NCBI GenBank assembly: GCA_030428695.1 | Contig: JAUIEM010000074.1 | Location: forward strand, 1-29,498 | Direction of reading: 5' to 3' | DNA: 29,498 nt | From: a bacterium | GTDB taxonomy: Bacteria > Planctomycetota > J058 > JAJDCP01 | Shown: piece after piece, positions 15,471 to 23,766 of the stretch | Numbering within the stretch: the stretch's first letter is position 1 | How the letters are laid out: the number at the start of each line of letters is the position of its first letter | Made by a program: the position numbers and the translations under genes | The notes under the pieces: model-generated | Databases searched by the model: none | Told to the model about the DNA's origin: nothing | What the model saw: only the letters and a program-made list of their open reading frames with translations

Positions 15471-16016
15471 CTACGCGCTGGTCGCGAAGCGCCGGCTGTC
15501 CATCCGCTCGGGCTCCTCCGGCGCCGCCTCTTCCTCGACATGGTCGGGATGGGGCGTCGCGTCGAGCACCTCGGTCGGCTCCAGGGGGACCTTGGCGGGA
15601 GCTTCCGCCGGCTCCTCCCCGACGGGCAGACCGAACCAGCCGCGACGGTACCAGCCCCAGGAGGCCGCCCCGCCCACAGCGAGCAGCAGGCTGCTCATGA
15701 AGAAGCGGCACCAGCCCGGATGGTCGGGCAGCCAGCCAGTCTTCAGCAGGATGCTCCCGACCGCGACCAGCGCGGCGAGGCCGCCGGCCGCGCGGCCGAG
15801 ACCTCGCAGCCCCGCTCGCGGCGTGGCCCGCAGGTGGAGCACGAACAGCGCCGCGCAAGCGACGACCGCCGACAGGCCGACGATCCAGGCGGTGACCGAT
15901 CCGGAGAGCAGCAAGGCCCAGGCGCACATCGCCCAGCTCGCACCGACGCTGGCCAGAACCGTCGCCAGCGCCGCGGGCGAGCGCCGGGTCCGGGGTCGAG
16001 TCGTGGTCGTCATCAT
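15471..16016 (-). CDS. Membrane protein with four predicted helices, function unknown
   Basis: This 181-residue protein has a short basic Thr/Arg N-terminus and four hydrophobic segments (about 15-38, 42-62, 75-95, 105-125). A cytoplasmic-looking acidic tail rich in Pro and Glu (about 135-181) follows. I do not recognise a family. The ATG at 16016 is chosen because GGAGG lies 5 bases upstream. A longer frame to 16076 lacks a ribosome site, and a second ATG follows immediately. The stop is 5 bases from that of the convergent toroid protein. Confidence 0.7.
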   Translation of the reverse strand: MMTTTTRPRTRRSPAALATVLASVGASWAMCAWALLLSGSVTAWIVGLSAVVACAALFVLHLRATPRAGLRGLGRAAGGLAALVAVGSILLKTGWLPDHPGWCRFFMSSLLLAVGGAASWGWYRRGWFGLPVGEEPAEAPAKVPLEPTEVLDATPHPDHVEEEAAPEEPERMDSRRFATSA

Positions 16017-16203
16017 TCCACCCTCCATGCGTGTCCGTGCAGACACCGTCTCGCCCTGCACTGCAGCAAGCAGCATGCCATCTCCGCTGAGCCTTGAAGA
16101 CAGCGGGCTGGGGAGATCATACCGGGCGCGGGCGGTGGCGGCCTCACGCCTGGAGGATGGGAATCCGCGCCTGCTTCGCGCAGCCTACGGAGAGGAGGGT
16201 CCC

Positions 16204-16785
16204 ATGGCAGACCATTCACCGACGAGGGTCCCGACCTGGCTCGCGTTGCTGATCATCGGAGCGGTGATCGCTCTGTTCGTCTACGCGGGCTGGTTCGGGA
16301 ACTCCCAGCACGCGCGCCTGCAGCGGGTGCGGGCGTGGATCACGCGGACCGAGCCGGCCTGGCGGGACTTCGTCCGCGCCCATCCCTCGAGGACTGGTCC
16401 GAAACCTCGCTCGCGAGGCTTGCGGAGGTGGGTGCCTGCCTTCGTCCTCCTCCTCCGAGCCGCAACAAGGGCGCGGCGAGTCGATCTCGCCGAGGCACGA
16501 GGCGAGACGGCGAGCCGCAGGTCTGGCCTGCGAGGAACGAGCAGGACAGGCCAAGGTGTCGATCCTCGGCATCCACCCACCTGCGCGGCGCCTCGCCACG
16601 CGGCTTTCGGACCAGGCCTCGAGGCCGACACCGTCGACTTTGACGCCTACACGGGGGGAGCCATGCTATGGGTGTCGCTGTACCAGGTGTCCGACTCGAC
16701 AGAGCTCGCCGTCCGTCGCTGGGTCGACGGCCAGCATCCGCCGACCGAGGTGCTGTGGCACGGATCGCGCGCCGACCGGCCCTGA
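16204..16785 (+). CDS. Small single-helix membrane protein interrupted in frame by a palindromic element
   Basis: The 193-residue frame starts at an ATG with AGGAGGG 4 bases upstream, a very strong ribosome site. Residues 1-60 are a polar N-terminus, one membrane helix (about 12-30, LALLIIGAVIALFVYAGWF) and a helical segment ending WRDFVRAHP. Residues about 61-140 are Arg/Ala/Pro-rich and come entirely from the 240-bp inverted-repeat element at 16385-16624. After it the sequence looks like normal protein again (DTVDFDAYTGGAMLWVSLYQ, then a C-terminal half). Removing exactly 240 bases rejoins RAHP to DTVDFD in frame, giving a 113-residue protein. I do not recognise the family. Whether the enlarged protein is stable or functional is unknown. 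Confidence 0.65.
   Translation: MADHSPTRVPTWLALLIIGAVIALFVYAGWFGNSQHARLQRVRAWITRTEPAWRDFVRAHPSRTGPKPRSRGLRRWVPAFVLLLRAATRARRVDLAEARGETASRRSGLRGTSRTGQGVDPRHPPTCAAPRHAAFGPGLEADTVDFDAYTGGAMLWVSLYQVSDSTELAVRRWVDGQHPPTEVLWHGSRADRP
16385..16624. repeat. 240-bp palindromic (MITE- or RPE-like) element inserted within a coding sequence
   Basis: The ends are inverted repeats of about 56 bases: 16386-16440 on the plus strand against 16623-16568 on the minus strand, about 43 of 56 bases identical with one gap. The outer 20 match at 18 positions (CTCGAGGxCTGGTCCGAAA). Inner parts also fold, for example CCTCGCTCGCGAGG and GGCCTGC paired with GCAGG/CAGGCC. No gene for a transposase fits inside. The length is an exact multiple of three and no stop codon occurs in the host frame. 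A target duplication is not obvious. Core motifs CGAGGCACGAGG (16491-16502) and CGAGGAACGAG (16531-16541) recur at 11019-11030 and 11099-11109 in reverse orientation. Confidence 0.75.
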
Positions 16786-16817
16786 CGCTGCCCGGGCTCG
16801 GGGTGGAGCGGAGGGAT

Positions 16818-18422
16818 TCAGCTCCCGCGCGCGTACAGCAGCCGGACCAGCTCGCTGGTCTCCTGCCGCGCGCTGAGGTTGGCCTCGACCGCCTCGGCCG
16901 CGCGCTCGCCGACCTCGCGCGGCAGGCCGCTGGCCTCGGCGCGGTCGAGGATCGAGGCGAGCAGGTCGAGGCTGCGTCGCGCCTGGGCGACCGCGCGCTT
17001 CTCCTCGATCTGGAACAGCTGCCAGGTCGCGTAGACATAGTCGCTGTCGTGCTCGGAGCGCCGCCGCACCTTCTCGAGCAGCTTGGCGGCGATGTCGGTC
17101 GCGCCGCGCTTGAGGTGGTGCTTGATCAACAGGAAGGTCGCGCGCACGCCGAGGTCGCCCTTCTCGTGGGACACCTCCTCGAGCAGGTGCACGGCCTTTT
17201 CGTGGCGGCCCATCTTGAAGTTGCTCTTGGCGACCCGCAGCTTCGACATACGCATCGTGTCGCTCGTGCCTTGCGGCGGGAGCTTCAGCGTGAACACCTG
17301 GCGCGACTCCGCCTCTTCGAGCTCACGCCCCTCGCGGACGCGGCGCAGGTCGGAGAGCAGGTGGTCGTAGCTCTGGTAGCGCTCGGCGCGGTCTTTCGCC
17401 ATCATCCGTCCGACCACCTTGCAGATGGTGTCGGGATAGCCCCGCTCGCCTGCGGCGGGGAAGCTGACCTCCTTGGTCAGGTGCGCGACGATCACCGCGA
17501 TCGCGTGGCTGCACTTGAAGGGCGGGCGTCCGTGCAGGAGGTAGTACATCGTCGCGCCGAGCGAGTAGATGTCCGAGCGCAGGTCACACACCTCGCCCCG
17601 CGCCTGCTCGGGAGACATGTACAGAGGCGTGCCCATGATCACGCCGGTGTTCGTCATCGTGACGTTGGCGTTGTCCATGAACGCCTTGGCGAGCCCGAAG
17701 TCGGTGATCTTGACCCGGCCGTCGGGACGCTGCAGCAGATTGGCCGGCTTGATGTCGCGGTGCACGATGCCGTGCGCGGAGGCGTCCTGCAGCCCCTCGG
17801 CGACGCCGGTGATCATGTCGAGCACTTCGAGGTAGTGCAGCGGTCCACGCTTGCGGACGACCTCGACCAGCGTCTTGCCCCGCACCAGCTCCATCGCGAA
17901 GAAGTGGAAGCCCGCCTCCTCGCCGATCGAGTAGATGTGCGTGATGTTCGGGTGGGAGAGCTGCGCCGCCGCCCGGGCCTCCCGCTTGAAGCGCTCGATG
18001 AAGTCGCGCCTCGTGCCGAGGTCGCGGCCGAGGATCTTCAGCGCGACCTCGCGGTCGAGCGATCCGTCGTAGGCCGCGTACACCACGCCCATGCCGCCGG
18101 CGCCGATCTTCTCGCGGATCTCGTACTGCGCAAAGCGGCGCCCCTTGTCGATGTCGCCGTCCTTGCGCTCGGCCATGCCCCCCGTCGAGACCTCGCTGGT
18201 CTCGGACTGCGCGGGGACATCGACGACGACGGTGTCGTCGGCGACCAGGCGGCGCTTGCGGATGTACTCGAGGGCGTCGGTGACCTGCAGGCCGAGGTCG
18301 TCGAATCGGTGGCTCTCGTCGTGCTTGTCTTCGCGGCCACAGGAAGGGCACCGCGTGCTCTCGCACACCTGCACGCTCGACACGTGGACGGGTGTGCCGC
18401 ACGCACACAGGATCACGCTCAA
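16818..18422 (-). CDS. Soluble Ser/Thr protein kinase with N-terminal zinc ribbon and C-terminal helical repeats
   Basis: The kinase domain (about 95-365 of 534 residues) has all key Hanks motifs: glycine loop GAGGMG (107-112), VALK with Lys129, HRDIKPAN with Asp223, DFG at 241-243 and MSPEQ. It phosphorylates Ser/Thr on proteins. The N-terminus carries a likely zinc ribbon, Cys6-x-Cys8 and Cys25-x2-Cys28. There is no membrane helix, unlike PknB-type sensors, and the C-terminal 150 residues look TPR-like. The TTG at 18422 is preferred because GGAGGG (18434-18429) lies 6 bases before it. GTG 18416 is also possible, and the ATG at 18443 has no ribosome site. The lipoprotein gene lies 112 bases upstream on the same strand and may be co-transcribed. 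Confidence 0.9.
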   Translation of the reverse strand: MSVILCACGTPVHVSSVQVCESTRCPSCGREDKHDESHRFDDLGLQVTDALEYIRKRRLVADDTVVVDVPAQSETSEVSTGGMAERKDGDIDKGRRFAQYEIREKIGAGGMGVVYAAYDGSLDREVALKILGRDLGTRRDFIERFKREARAAAQLSHPNITHIYSIGEEAGFHFFAMELVRGKTLVEVVRKRGPLHYLEVLDMITGVAEGLQDASAHGIVHRDIKPANLLQRPDGRVKITDFGLAKAFMDNANVTMTNTGVIMGTPLYMSPEQARGEVCDLRSDIYSLGATMYYLLHGRPPFKCSHAIAVIVAHLTKEVSFPAAGERGYPDTICKVVGRMMAKDRAERYQSYDHLLSDLRRVREGRELEEAESRQVFTLKLPPQGTSDTMRMSKLRVAKSNFKMGRHEKAVHLLEEVSHEKGDLGVRATFLLIKHHLKRGATDIAAKLLEKVRRRSEHDSDYVYATWQLFQIEEKRAVAQARRSLDLLASILDRAEASGLPREVGERAAEAVEANLSARQETSELVRLLYARGS

Positions 18423-18444
18423 GGAAGGCCCTCCCGCGGCCATC

Positions 18445-18469
18445 TGACACGACCGCGCGCGGTGTGTCA
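18445..18469. promoter_or_regulatory. 25-bp palindrome upstream of the kinase gene, possible operator or leader hairpin
   Basis: TGACAC, one unpaired G, the perfect 12-bp palindrome ACCGCGCGCGGT, then GTGTCA. It lies just upstream of the kinase ribosome site, and the outer arm contains a TTGACA on the minus strand (18470-18465). There is too little room for a promoter there with a normal leader, so a repressor site or an RNA hairpin is more likely. Confidence 0.45.
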
Positions 18470-18534
18470 ACCGCATTCCCGCGAAGCGCCGCGGCCTGCG
18501 CCACCCGCGGGAAGTCCTGGCCGCCGGCCCGCTG

Positions 18535-21507
18535 TCAGGGCCGGTTGCGCAGGATGTCGTAGAGCAGCTCGAGGCCGCTCTGGTCGTCGGCGATGAAGTC
18601 GCGGATCGCGTGGATGTCCGCCTCCATGCTCGCGACCGTGACGCCGCTCCCGCCGCTGCCCTGCGCTTCGACCTCGTCGAGGATCTCGAGCAGGATCGCG
18701 AGCGGCGACTGGCCCGCCCCGGTCGGCGGGTTGAGGGTTCCCCGCAGCAGGCTGATCGCCGTCTGGCCGCTGTCGATGGTCAGGAAACGCGCCAGCCCCC
18801 GCACCAGGTGCACGACCAGCCCGCGGTCGGGGTCGATCACCTCGCCGAGGTACCGCATCACCCGCTCGAGGGCCGCCGTGTCGCCGCTGGTCTGCAGACC
18901 CGCCGCGATCACGCGGATCAGGGCCCCGAACACGTCGTCGTTGGCGTTCGGGTTCGGCGTGAGGAGGTTGATCATCGCCGGGGTCAGCGAGCCGGGGCTC
19001 TGGGTCTGCAGGGTCTCGCCGAGCTCGAGGAAGGCCGCGAAGTCACGGCTGACCCAGGCCGCGGCGATGTCCTGCTGGGCGTCGGTCAGCATCTGCTGGC
19101 GGTCGGCAGGGTTGGTGGGCAGGGCCTCGGCGGCGATGCGCAGGACCTCGGCGAGGAAGGGCACGAAGCTCTGGTTCTTCAGCACCTCGAAGTCGTCGCT
19201 CGGGTCGTTCGGCGTGCCGTTGTCATCGGTCACCCGCTCGATCGCCGGCGTGGTCAGGGTCGTGATCAGGTCGCCGAGGCTGGCCGCCCCCGTCGTTCCG
19301 CTCAGGGCGAGCGACAGGTCGTCGCCCGCGGCGATCAACAGGTGCAGGAGCGAGGGCTCGGCGCCGCCGACGCGGGTCGCGATCGGGAAGTCGTCCTCGA
19401 CCAGCTCGGCGAGGAAGTCGGCGAGCACGTCCGCGCTGTTGTCGTTGGTCCCCGGCACCGGCACGGTGGTCGCCTCGCCGAGCAGATCGAGCACCTCCTC
19501 GATCGCGCCGCTCTCGAGCACCTCGACCGCGTAGGGCTCGGAGGGCCGGATCGAGGACTCGTAGTGGTTCCCGAAGGTGACGAGCAGGTGGGTGACGAGC
19601 TCGATCTCGCCGCGATCCTTGAAGGCCTTGAGCAAGGGCAGCAGGCCGTCGAGGCCGCCGCTCTGGGCGAGCGCGTCGAGCGCCGCGAGGTCCTGGCCCG
19701 AGCCGGGACAGATCAGGTTGGCGAGGAAGCTGCCGAACTGGTTGGTGATCAGGCTGATCAGACCGTTGACCGACTGCGGGGTCAGGTCGGCGGCGATCTC
19801 GAGGAACAGCACCGCCAGCGAGCTGCCGAACAGGTTGCACTGGTCGAAGCGCGAGAGCAGATCGAGCAGCTGCTGCAGGTCACTGCGGTTGTCGATGGTC
19901 TGGCCGTTGACGACGTAGGTGCTCGGCTGCGTCCAGTCGACCGGCGTCGAGGCGGCCTCGTCGATGTCGTTGCTGTCCCCGTCCGGCGTCGACTCGCGCA
20001 CGGTCTCGCGGTAGCGCATCATCAGCGCGATCTCTCGCGGCAGCTCGGCCGCGGCGACGTGGGCGTCGTGCAACGCGGTGAAGACGACCCGGGCGGTCGA
20101 GGTGCCGCCCGCCGTCGGGGCCTCGAAGATCTGGTCGAAGATCGGGATCAGCACGTCGATCAGCGACCCGCCGTTGGCCGGCGCCCCCGGCGCGCTCGAC
20201 ACGTTCTTCAGCTTGTCCATCGCCTGCGCGAAGCCGACCAGCAGCCGCTCGGCCCGGTCGGGATCGGAGCCGAGCAGGTTCGCGAGCGCCTTGAGCAGGA
20301 GCTGGGCCTGCTCGACCCGCGCCATCTCGATCGCCGACCACAGCATGTCGTGCAGCGCGTTGTTCCCGTCGTAGCCGAGGTAGTCGTCGTCCGGGTCGGA
20401 GGTGCCGTTGTCGTAGCTGATGTTGCGCGGCCCGAGGGCGACCTCGAGCACGTCGAAGGCGTCCTCGTGGAAGTCGTTTTCGAGCAGGAAGGCCGTGTTC
20501 TGGAGGAACAGCGAGAGCAGCGTCTCCTTGCCGTCGAAGTACACGTAGTAGAGCTCGCCACCCCCCGAGAGAGGCCGGCGCCAGTTGTCGAGCGCGCCGT
20601 TGCCGCCGAAGGGCGCGATGTCGATCGCGACGCCGGCGGCGTCGACCGGCCTCCCCGACCCGTCGACATCGGCCGCGCCGTCGCCGTCGTTGTCGACGAA
20701 CGGCGCCATCAGCGCGCCCGTCGCCGCGTCGACCGCGACCTTCGGGTTGCCGTGCAGGTCGGTGCGCACGACGTAGACCGGCGCGCCGAAGTTGACGTTC
20801 CCGCGCAGGTCGGCCTCGATCAGCAGCGCGTTGACGAAGTCCTTGAACAGGCCGCCGCCGGTCGCCGACAGGTCGGCGCCCTGCAGCTGCTCGGAGATGA
20901 AGCGGGTGATGTCGGTGACGAGATCGCGCTCGCCGTTCGGCACCCCGTTGTCGTCGACCCCGTCAGTGTTGCGGATCAGCTCGGCGAGGGCCGAGATCAC
21001 CTGCTGGGTCTCGGGGTAGTTGACCGCGCGGCCGGCGAAGTCGAGCAGGTCGTCGGTCTGGATCACGGTGCGGGTGTCACCGAGATCGAGGAAGGCCTGC
21101 AGCACCTCGCGGTTCGGATCGTTCGGCCCGACCAGCAGCGCCATCGCCTCGGACAGCCCGTCCGTGATCTGGGGCAGCGAGCCGTCATCGACCATCTCGA
21201 GAACCGCCGCCAGCGTCGAGCCGACGTTGTTCAGCGCGGCCGGCGCGACGATGTCGTTGACCGCCTGCACGAAGTCGTCGTGACGTGCGTCGAGCGCGGC
21301 GACCTTCGCCGTCGGGTTGTCGGTCGAGGTCTCGAGGTTCGCGCGGTAGACCTGGAAGATCTCCTCGCCGAAGTTGACCGAGGCGAGCAGGTTCCCGACC
21401 AGGTTGCCGGACCCGCTTCCGCCTCCGCCGTCGATCGTGTCGTTGCAGCCGACCAGCCAGCAGGCGAGCAGGCCGGCGACAAGGACGGAATAGCCTCGTG
21501 TCTTCAA
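18535..21507 (-). CDS. Large secreted lipoprotein of unknown function with Asp-rich putative calcium loops
   Basis: This 990-residue protein starts MKTRGYSVLVAGLLACWLVGC. The lipobox LVGC with Cys21 predicts a lipid-anchored protein exported by Sec and processed by signal peptidase II. A Gly/Ser linker (GGGGSGSGN) follows. The mature part is acidic and largely helical, with no catalytic motif that I recognise. Four Asp/Asn/Gly loops resemble calcium-binding DxDxDG sites (about 177-192, 269-283 with DNDGDGAADVDGSG, 367-380, 758-772). Only two mature cysteines beyond Cys21 are evident, in QCNLFG and LICPGSG. The TTG at 21507 is chosen because GGGAG lies 6 bases before it and it gives a proper signal peptide. 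The upstream in-frame start would bury it. It precedes the kinase gene on the same strand. Confidence 0.8.
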   Translation of the reverse strand: MKTRGYSVLVAGLLACWLVGCNDTIDGGGGSGSGNLVGNLLASVNFGEEIFQVYRANLETSTDNPTAKVAALDARHDDFVQAVNDIVAPAALNNVGSTLAAVLEMVDDGSLPQITDGLSEAMALLVGPNDPNREVLQAFLDLGDTRTVIQTDDLLDFAGRAVNYPETQQVISALAELIRNTDGVDDNGVPNGERDLVTDITRFISEQLQGADLSATGGGLFKDFVNALLIEADLRGNVNFGAPVYVVRTDLHGNPKVAVDAATGALMAPFVDNDGDGAADVDGSGRPVDAAGVAIDIAPFGGNGALDNWRRPLSGGGELYYVYFDGKETLLSLFLQNTAFLLENDFHEDAFDVLEVALGPRNISYDNGTSDPDDDYLGYDGNNALHDMLWSAIEMARVEQAQLLLKALANLLGSDPDRAERLLVGFAQAMDKLKNVSSAPGAPANGGSLIDVLIPIFDQIFEAPTAGGTSTARVVFTALHDAHVAAAELPREIALMMRYRETVRESTPDGDSNDIDEAASTPVDWTQPSTYVVNGQTIDNRSDLQQLLDLLSRFDQCNLFGSSLAVLFLEIAADLTPQSVNGLISLITNQFGSFLANLICPGSGQDLAALDALAQSGGLDGLLPLLKAFKDRGEIELVTHLLVTFGNHYESSIRPSEPYAVEVLESGAIEEVLDLLGEATTVPVPGTNDNSADVLADFLAELVEDDFPIATRVGGAEPSLLHLLIAAGDDLSLALSGTTGAASLGDLITTLTTPAIERVTDDNGTPNDPSDDFEVLKNQSFVPFLAEVLRIAAEALPTNPADRQQMLTDAQQDIAAAWVSRDFAAFLELGETLQTQSPGSLTPAMINLLTPNPNANDDVFGALIRVIAAGLQTSGDTAALERVMRYLGEVIDPDRGLVVHLVRGLARFLTIDSGQTAISLLRGTLNPPTGAGQSPLAILLEILDEVEAQGSGGSGVTVASMEADIHAIRDFIADDQSGLELLYDILRNRP

Positions 21508-21545
21508 GACAGACTCCCAGGTCGTTTCGTTTCGCACGCGTCGTA

Positions 21546-21561
21546 TTCCCATCGATGGGAA
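21546..21561. promoter_or_regulatory. Perfect 16-bp palindrome upstream of the lipoprotein gene, possible operator
   Basis: TTCCCATCGATGGGAA is a perfect palindrome. It extends to 24 bases (CGTA to GACG outer ends) with a single mismatched pair. It ends 38 bases before the lipoprotein start codon, where a dimeric regulator would act. No promoter boxes could be assigned with confidence. Confidence 0.5.
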
Positions 21562-21577
21562 GACGCACGCCCCGCGC

Positions 21578-21606
21578 AACCCGCGCGCCTCGAGGCTTCG
21601 CGGGTT
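21578..21606. terminator. GC-rich stem-loop between two minus-strand genes, possible terminator
   Basis: AACCCGCG (21578-21585) pairs perfectly with CGCGGGTT (21599-21606) around a 13-base loop containing the palindrome GCCTCGAGGC. It lies 63 bases past the stop of the 640-aa exported protein gene. There is no following T-run on the minus strand, so intrinsic termination is uncertain. Confidence 0.35.
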
Positions 21607-21668
21607 TCAGACGTCGTTTCGGGAGGGGTGGTTGCAAATTCCGCGCCAGAAGGCGCGACGGCCGAGGA

Positions 21669-23591
21669 TCAGCGCTTGTCGTTCGCGTCGGTGGGCGACC
21701 AGAACTCCTCGAGCAGGGACTCCATGCGCATCCACACCTCGGGCGGCCAGGTGTCGTCGCTGAAGATCTCGCCGAAGCGGTGAATGGTCGCGGCCTTGAG
21801 CCCGCGCAGCACGTCCTCCGCGGCCGAGCGCTGGTCGGGGTCGGCCGAGGCGAGCTGGGGAATCGTCGCGTCGACCTGAGCGAGGTCGGCCTCGGAGGCG
21901 CGCGGGTACTCCTCGAGCAGCGCGGCGATCTTCGCGTCGCGGTCGGGGATGACGAAGAAGTACTCGAAGCCGATCTTGTCGCTCCCGCGGTCGGACGCGT
22001 ACAGCTGCACGAAGGTGCCGTCCTGGGTCTGCAGCCAGAACGTCGACGGCACCCCGTCGTAACGCCCGCGCCCGCTCAGAAAGCTGGTCCGCAGCTCGAA
22101 CAGCGGCGGCACCTCGCCGAAGACCGTCTGGCTCGGGAAGAAGCTGCGCGGCGCCTGCAGGCGCATCGGCTCGACCTGGGCGAGCATGATGTCGAAGGAG
22201 CCGGGCACGAAGCGTTTCTGCTCCGCCTTCTCGACGACCGTCCCGGACTCGAACAGGAAGCCCTCGTCCATACCGAGCTCGAAGCTCCCGTACTCCCAGC
22301 CCTCCGGCCGGGTGCGCGGGTCGAGCAGCGCGCCGGCGGTGACGGTGCCGTCGGCGAGCACCGCCTCCACCACCCAGGGACCCGGAGCGTCCGCCGGGTC
22401 GAAGGACAGCTCCGCGGTCTGCCCGAGCACCTCGAAGTCGAGCTTCTCCGGCAGCCAGCGCTTGACGACGTACTCGACCGCGCCTTCCCGCGCCTCCCAG
22501 CCGAGCAGGCCGTCGACGTCCCGGGCCAGGCCGACGGGGCCGGGCTGCAGGCTCCAGGAGCCGTCGGCGAGATACACCCAGTGCTGGCGCATCGCCGGGT
22601 TGTGGGTCGCCTCGGTCAGCAGCGAGAGGGTGACGCCGCGCGAGCTCGTCGTCCCCCGCGAGTACGCGACCCGCACGGTCGGGTCGAAGTACACCTTCGC
22701 GACGCGCATGTCCGGGAAGCGCAGCAGGTACGTCTCGCCGCCGACGAAGCCGCTCGGCTGCTCCCACTCGACCGCGCGGAAGTCGTGCGCCTCGACCAGC
22801 GAGCGCAGGCCGCCCGGCAGCAGGCTGCACTCGATCCCGTTGTTCGCGTCGGTGAGGTTGAGCCGCTCCCCGCCGCGGAAGTCCAGCACCAGCTCGCGAC
22901 CGCGGCTCGCCTCGACCAGCGCGGAGACGAGCTTTGCCCCCGCGTAGAGCTGGCGGCGGAGCGGGATCGACTGGCCGCCGTCGGCCAGGAGCCGCACGAT
23001 GCGCAGCTCGAGCTCGCCCGCGGCGGGCACCGTCAGCGGCGAGCCTCCGCGCGCGACCTCGGTCGCCTCACCGCCCGGCGCGACGCTCTCGACGAGCACC
23101 TCCTCCCCGCTCGGCCAGCTCAGCTCGAACGCTTCGCCGCTCTGCCGCGTCGACAGCATCTCGAGGGGCTCGGGGAAGACGTCGCTGCCGTCGAGCTGCA
23201 GCGCGACCTGGACGCCGAGGTGCTCGAAGCCGGCGGAGCGGTTGTAGGTCGAGCGCCGCACCTGGGTGAGCGTCAGCTCGTCGCCGGTCAGGCGCAGGGT
23301 CGCGTAGCGCACATCGATGCGCGCGACGCAGCCGGAGGCGCTGTGGACGAGGAAGCGCTCCGGCGAGACGAGCTCGAAACGCGCCTCGCCGACCGGCTGC
23401 AGCACGTTGCCCTGCCAGCGAAGATCGGCCTGCATGTCGCCGACCTGCGGCCTGCTCAAGGTCGTCCGCAGGTCGACGTCGTAGTACGCGCCCTTGTGGA
23501 ACACGTCGTCGTCGAGCAGCACGCGCGAGGTCGAGGTCTGCGCCTGGCTCGCGGCCGCTATTAAGGAAAGGATGAGGAATCGTCTAAGCAT
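21669..23591 (-). CDS. Exported protein of unknown function
   Basis: This 640-residue protein has a clear signal peptide (MLRRFLILSLIAAASQA, cleavage before QTS). The mature protein looks mainly beta-rich with repeated Ig- or fibronectin-like strands (for example FELSWPSGEEVLVESVAPGG, and VVEAVLADGTVTAGALLDP), then a helical C-terminal third rich in Glu and Arg. I recognise no enzymatic motif. A role at the cell surface or in the periplasm is all that can be inferred. GGAG lies 7 bases before the ATG at 23591, and in-frame extension upstream lacks signal-peptide character. It is divergent from the FadL-like gene. Confidence 0.75.
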   Translation of the reverse strand: MLRRFLILSLIAAASQAQTSTSRVLLDDDVFHKGAYYDVDLRTTLSRPQVGDMQADLRWQGNVLQPVGEARFELVSPERFLVHSASGCVARIDVRYATLRLTGDELTLTQVRRSTYNRSAGFEHLGVQVALQLDGSDVFPEPLEMLSTRQSGEAFELSWPSGEEVLVESVAPGGEATEVARGGSPLTVPAAGELELRIVRLLADGGQSIPLRRQLYAGAKLVSALVEASRGRELVLDFRGGERLNLTDANNGIECSLLPGGLRSLVEAHDFRAVEWEQPSGFVGGETYLLRFPDMRVAKVYFDPTVRVAYSRGTTSSRGVTLSLLTEATHNPAMRQHWVYLADGSWSLQPGPVGLARDVDGLLGWEAREGAVEYVVKRWLPEKLDFEVLGQTAELSFDPADAPGPWVVEAVLADGTVTAGALLDPRTRPEGWEYGSFELGMDEGFLFESGTVVEKAEQKRFVPGSFDIMLAQVEPMRLQAPRSFFPSQTVFGEVPPLFELRTSFLSGRGRYDGVPSTFWLQTQDGTFVQLYASDRGSDKIGFEYFFVIPDRDAKIAALLEEYPRASEADLAQVDATIPQLASADPDQRSAAEDVLRGLKAATIHRFGEIFSDDTWPPEVWMRMESLLEEFWSPTDANDKR

Positions 23592-23617
23592 GGGAAGGCT
23601 CCGCCGGGTCTGCGCCC

Positions 23618-23646
23618 GTTGTATCCGATACCGGGGGCGCCGTAAA
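23618..23646 (-). promoter_or_regulatory. Sigma-70-like promoter for the 640-aa exported protein gene
   Basis: On the minus strand TTTACG (23646-23641), a 17-base spacer and TACAAC (23623-23618) each match four of six consensus bases. The predicted start leaves a leader of about 20 bases holding the GGAG ribosome site. Confidence 0.4.
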
Positions 23647-23660
23647 GCGCGGCGGCGAGC

Positions 23661-23688
23661 TTGCGCTGGGCCGGCCCACCCGTACAAT
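23661..23688 (+). promoter_or_regulatory. Sigma-70-like promoter for the FadL-like gene
   Basis: TTGCGC (23661-23666), a 16-base spacer and TACAAT (23683-23688). The -10 box matches five of six bases and the -35 box three of six. The start would be about 70 bases before the ATG. Confidence 0.45.
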
Positions 23689-23766
23689 GGGCCTCTTCAC
23701 AAACCCGCCAGTCCATGCCCGAGGGCCCCGCGCCCGGGTGTGCCACGGCTCTACGGTGCCCTGCCC

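Noticed and set aside
18610..21783. A plus-strand open frame of more than 1000 codons opposite the lipoprotein gene
   Set aside because: The composition is Arg/Val/Glu/Leu-rich with no motif. The minus-strand gene has a signal peptide, a lipobox and a ribosome site.
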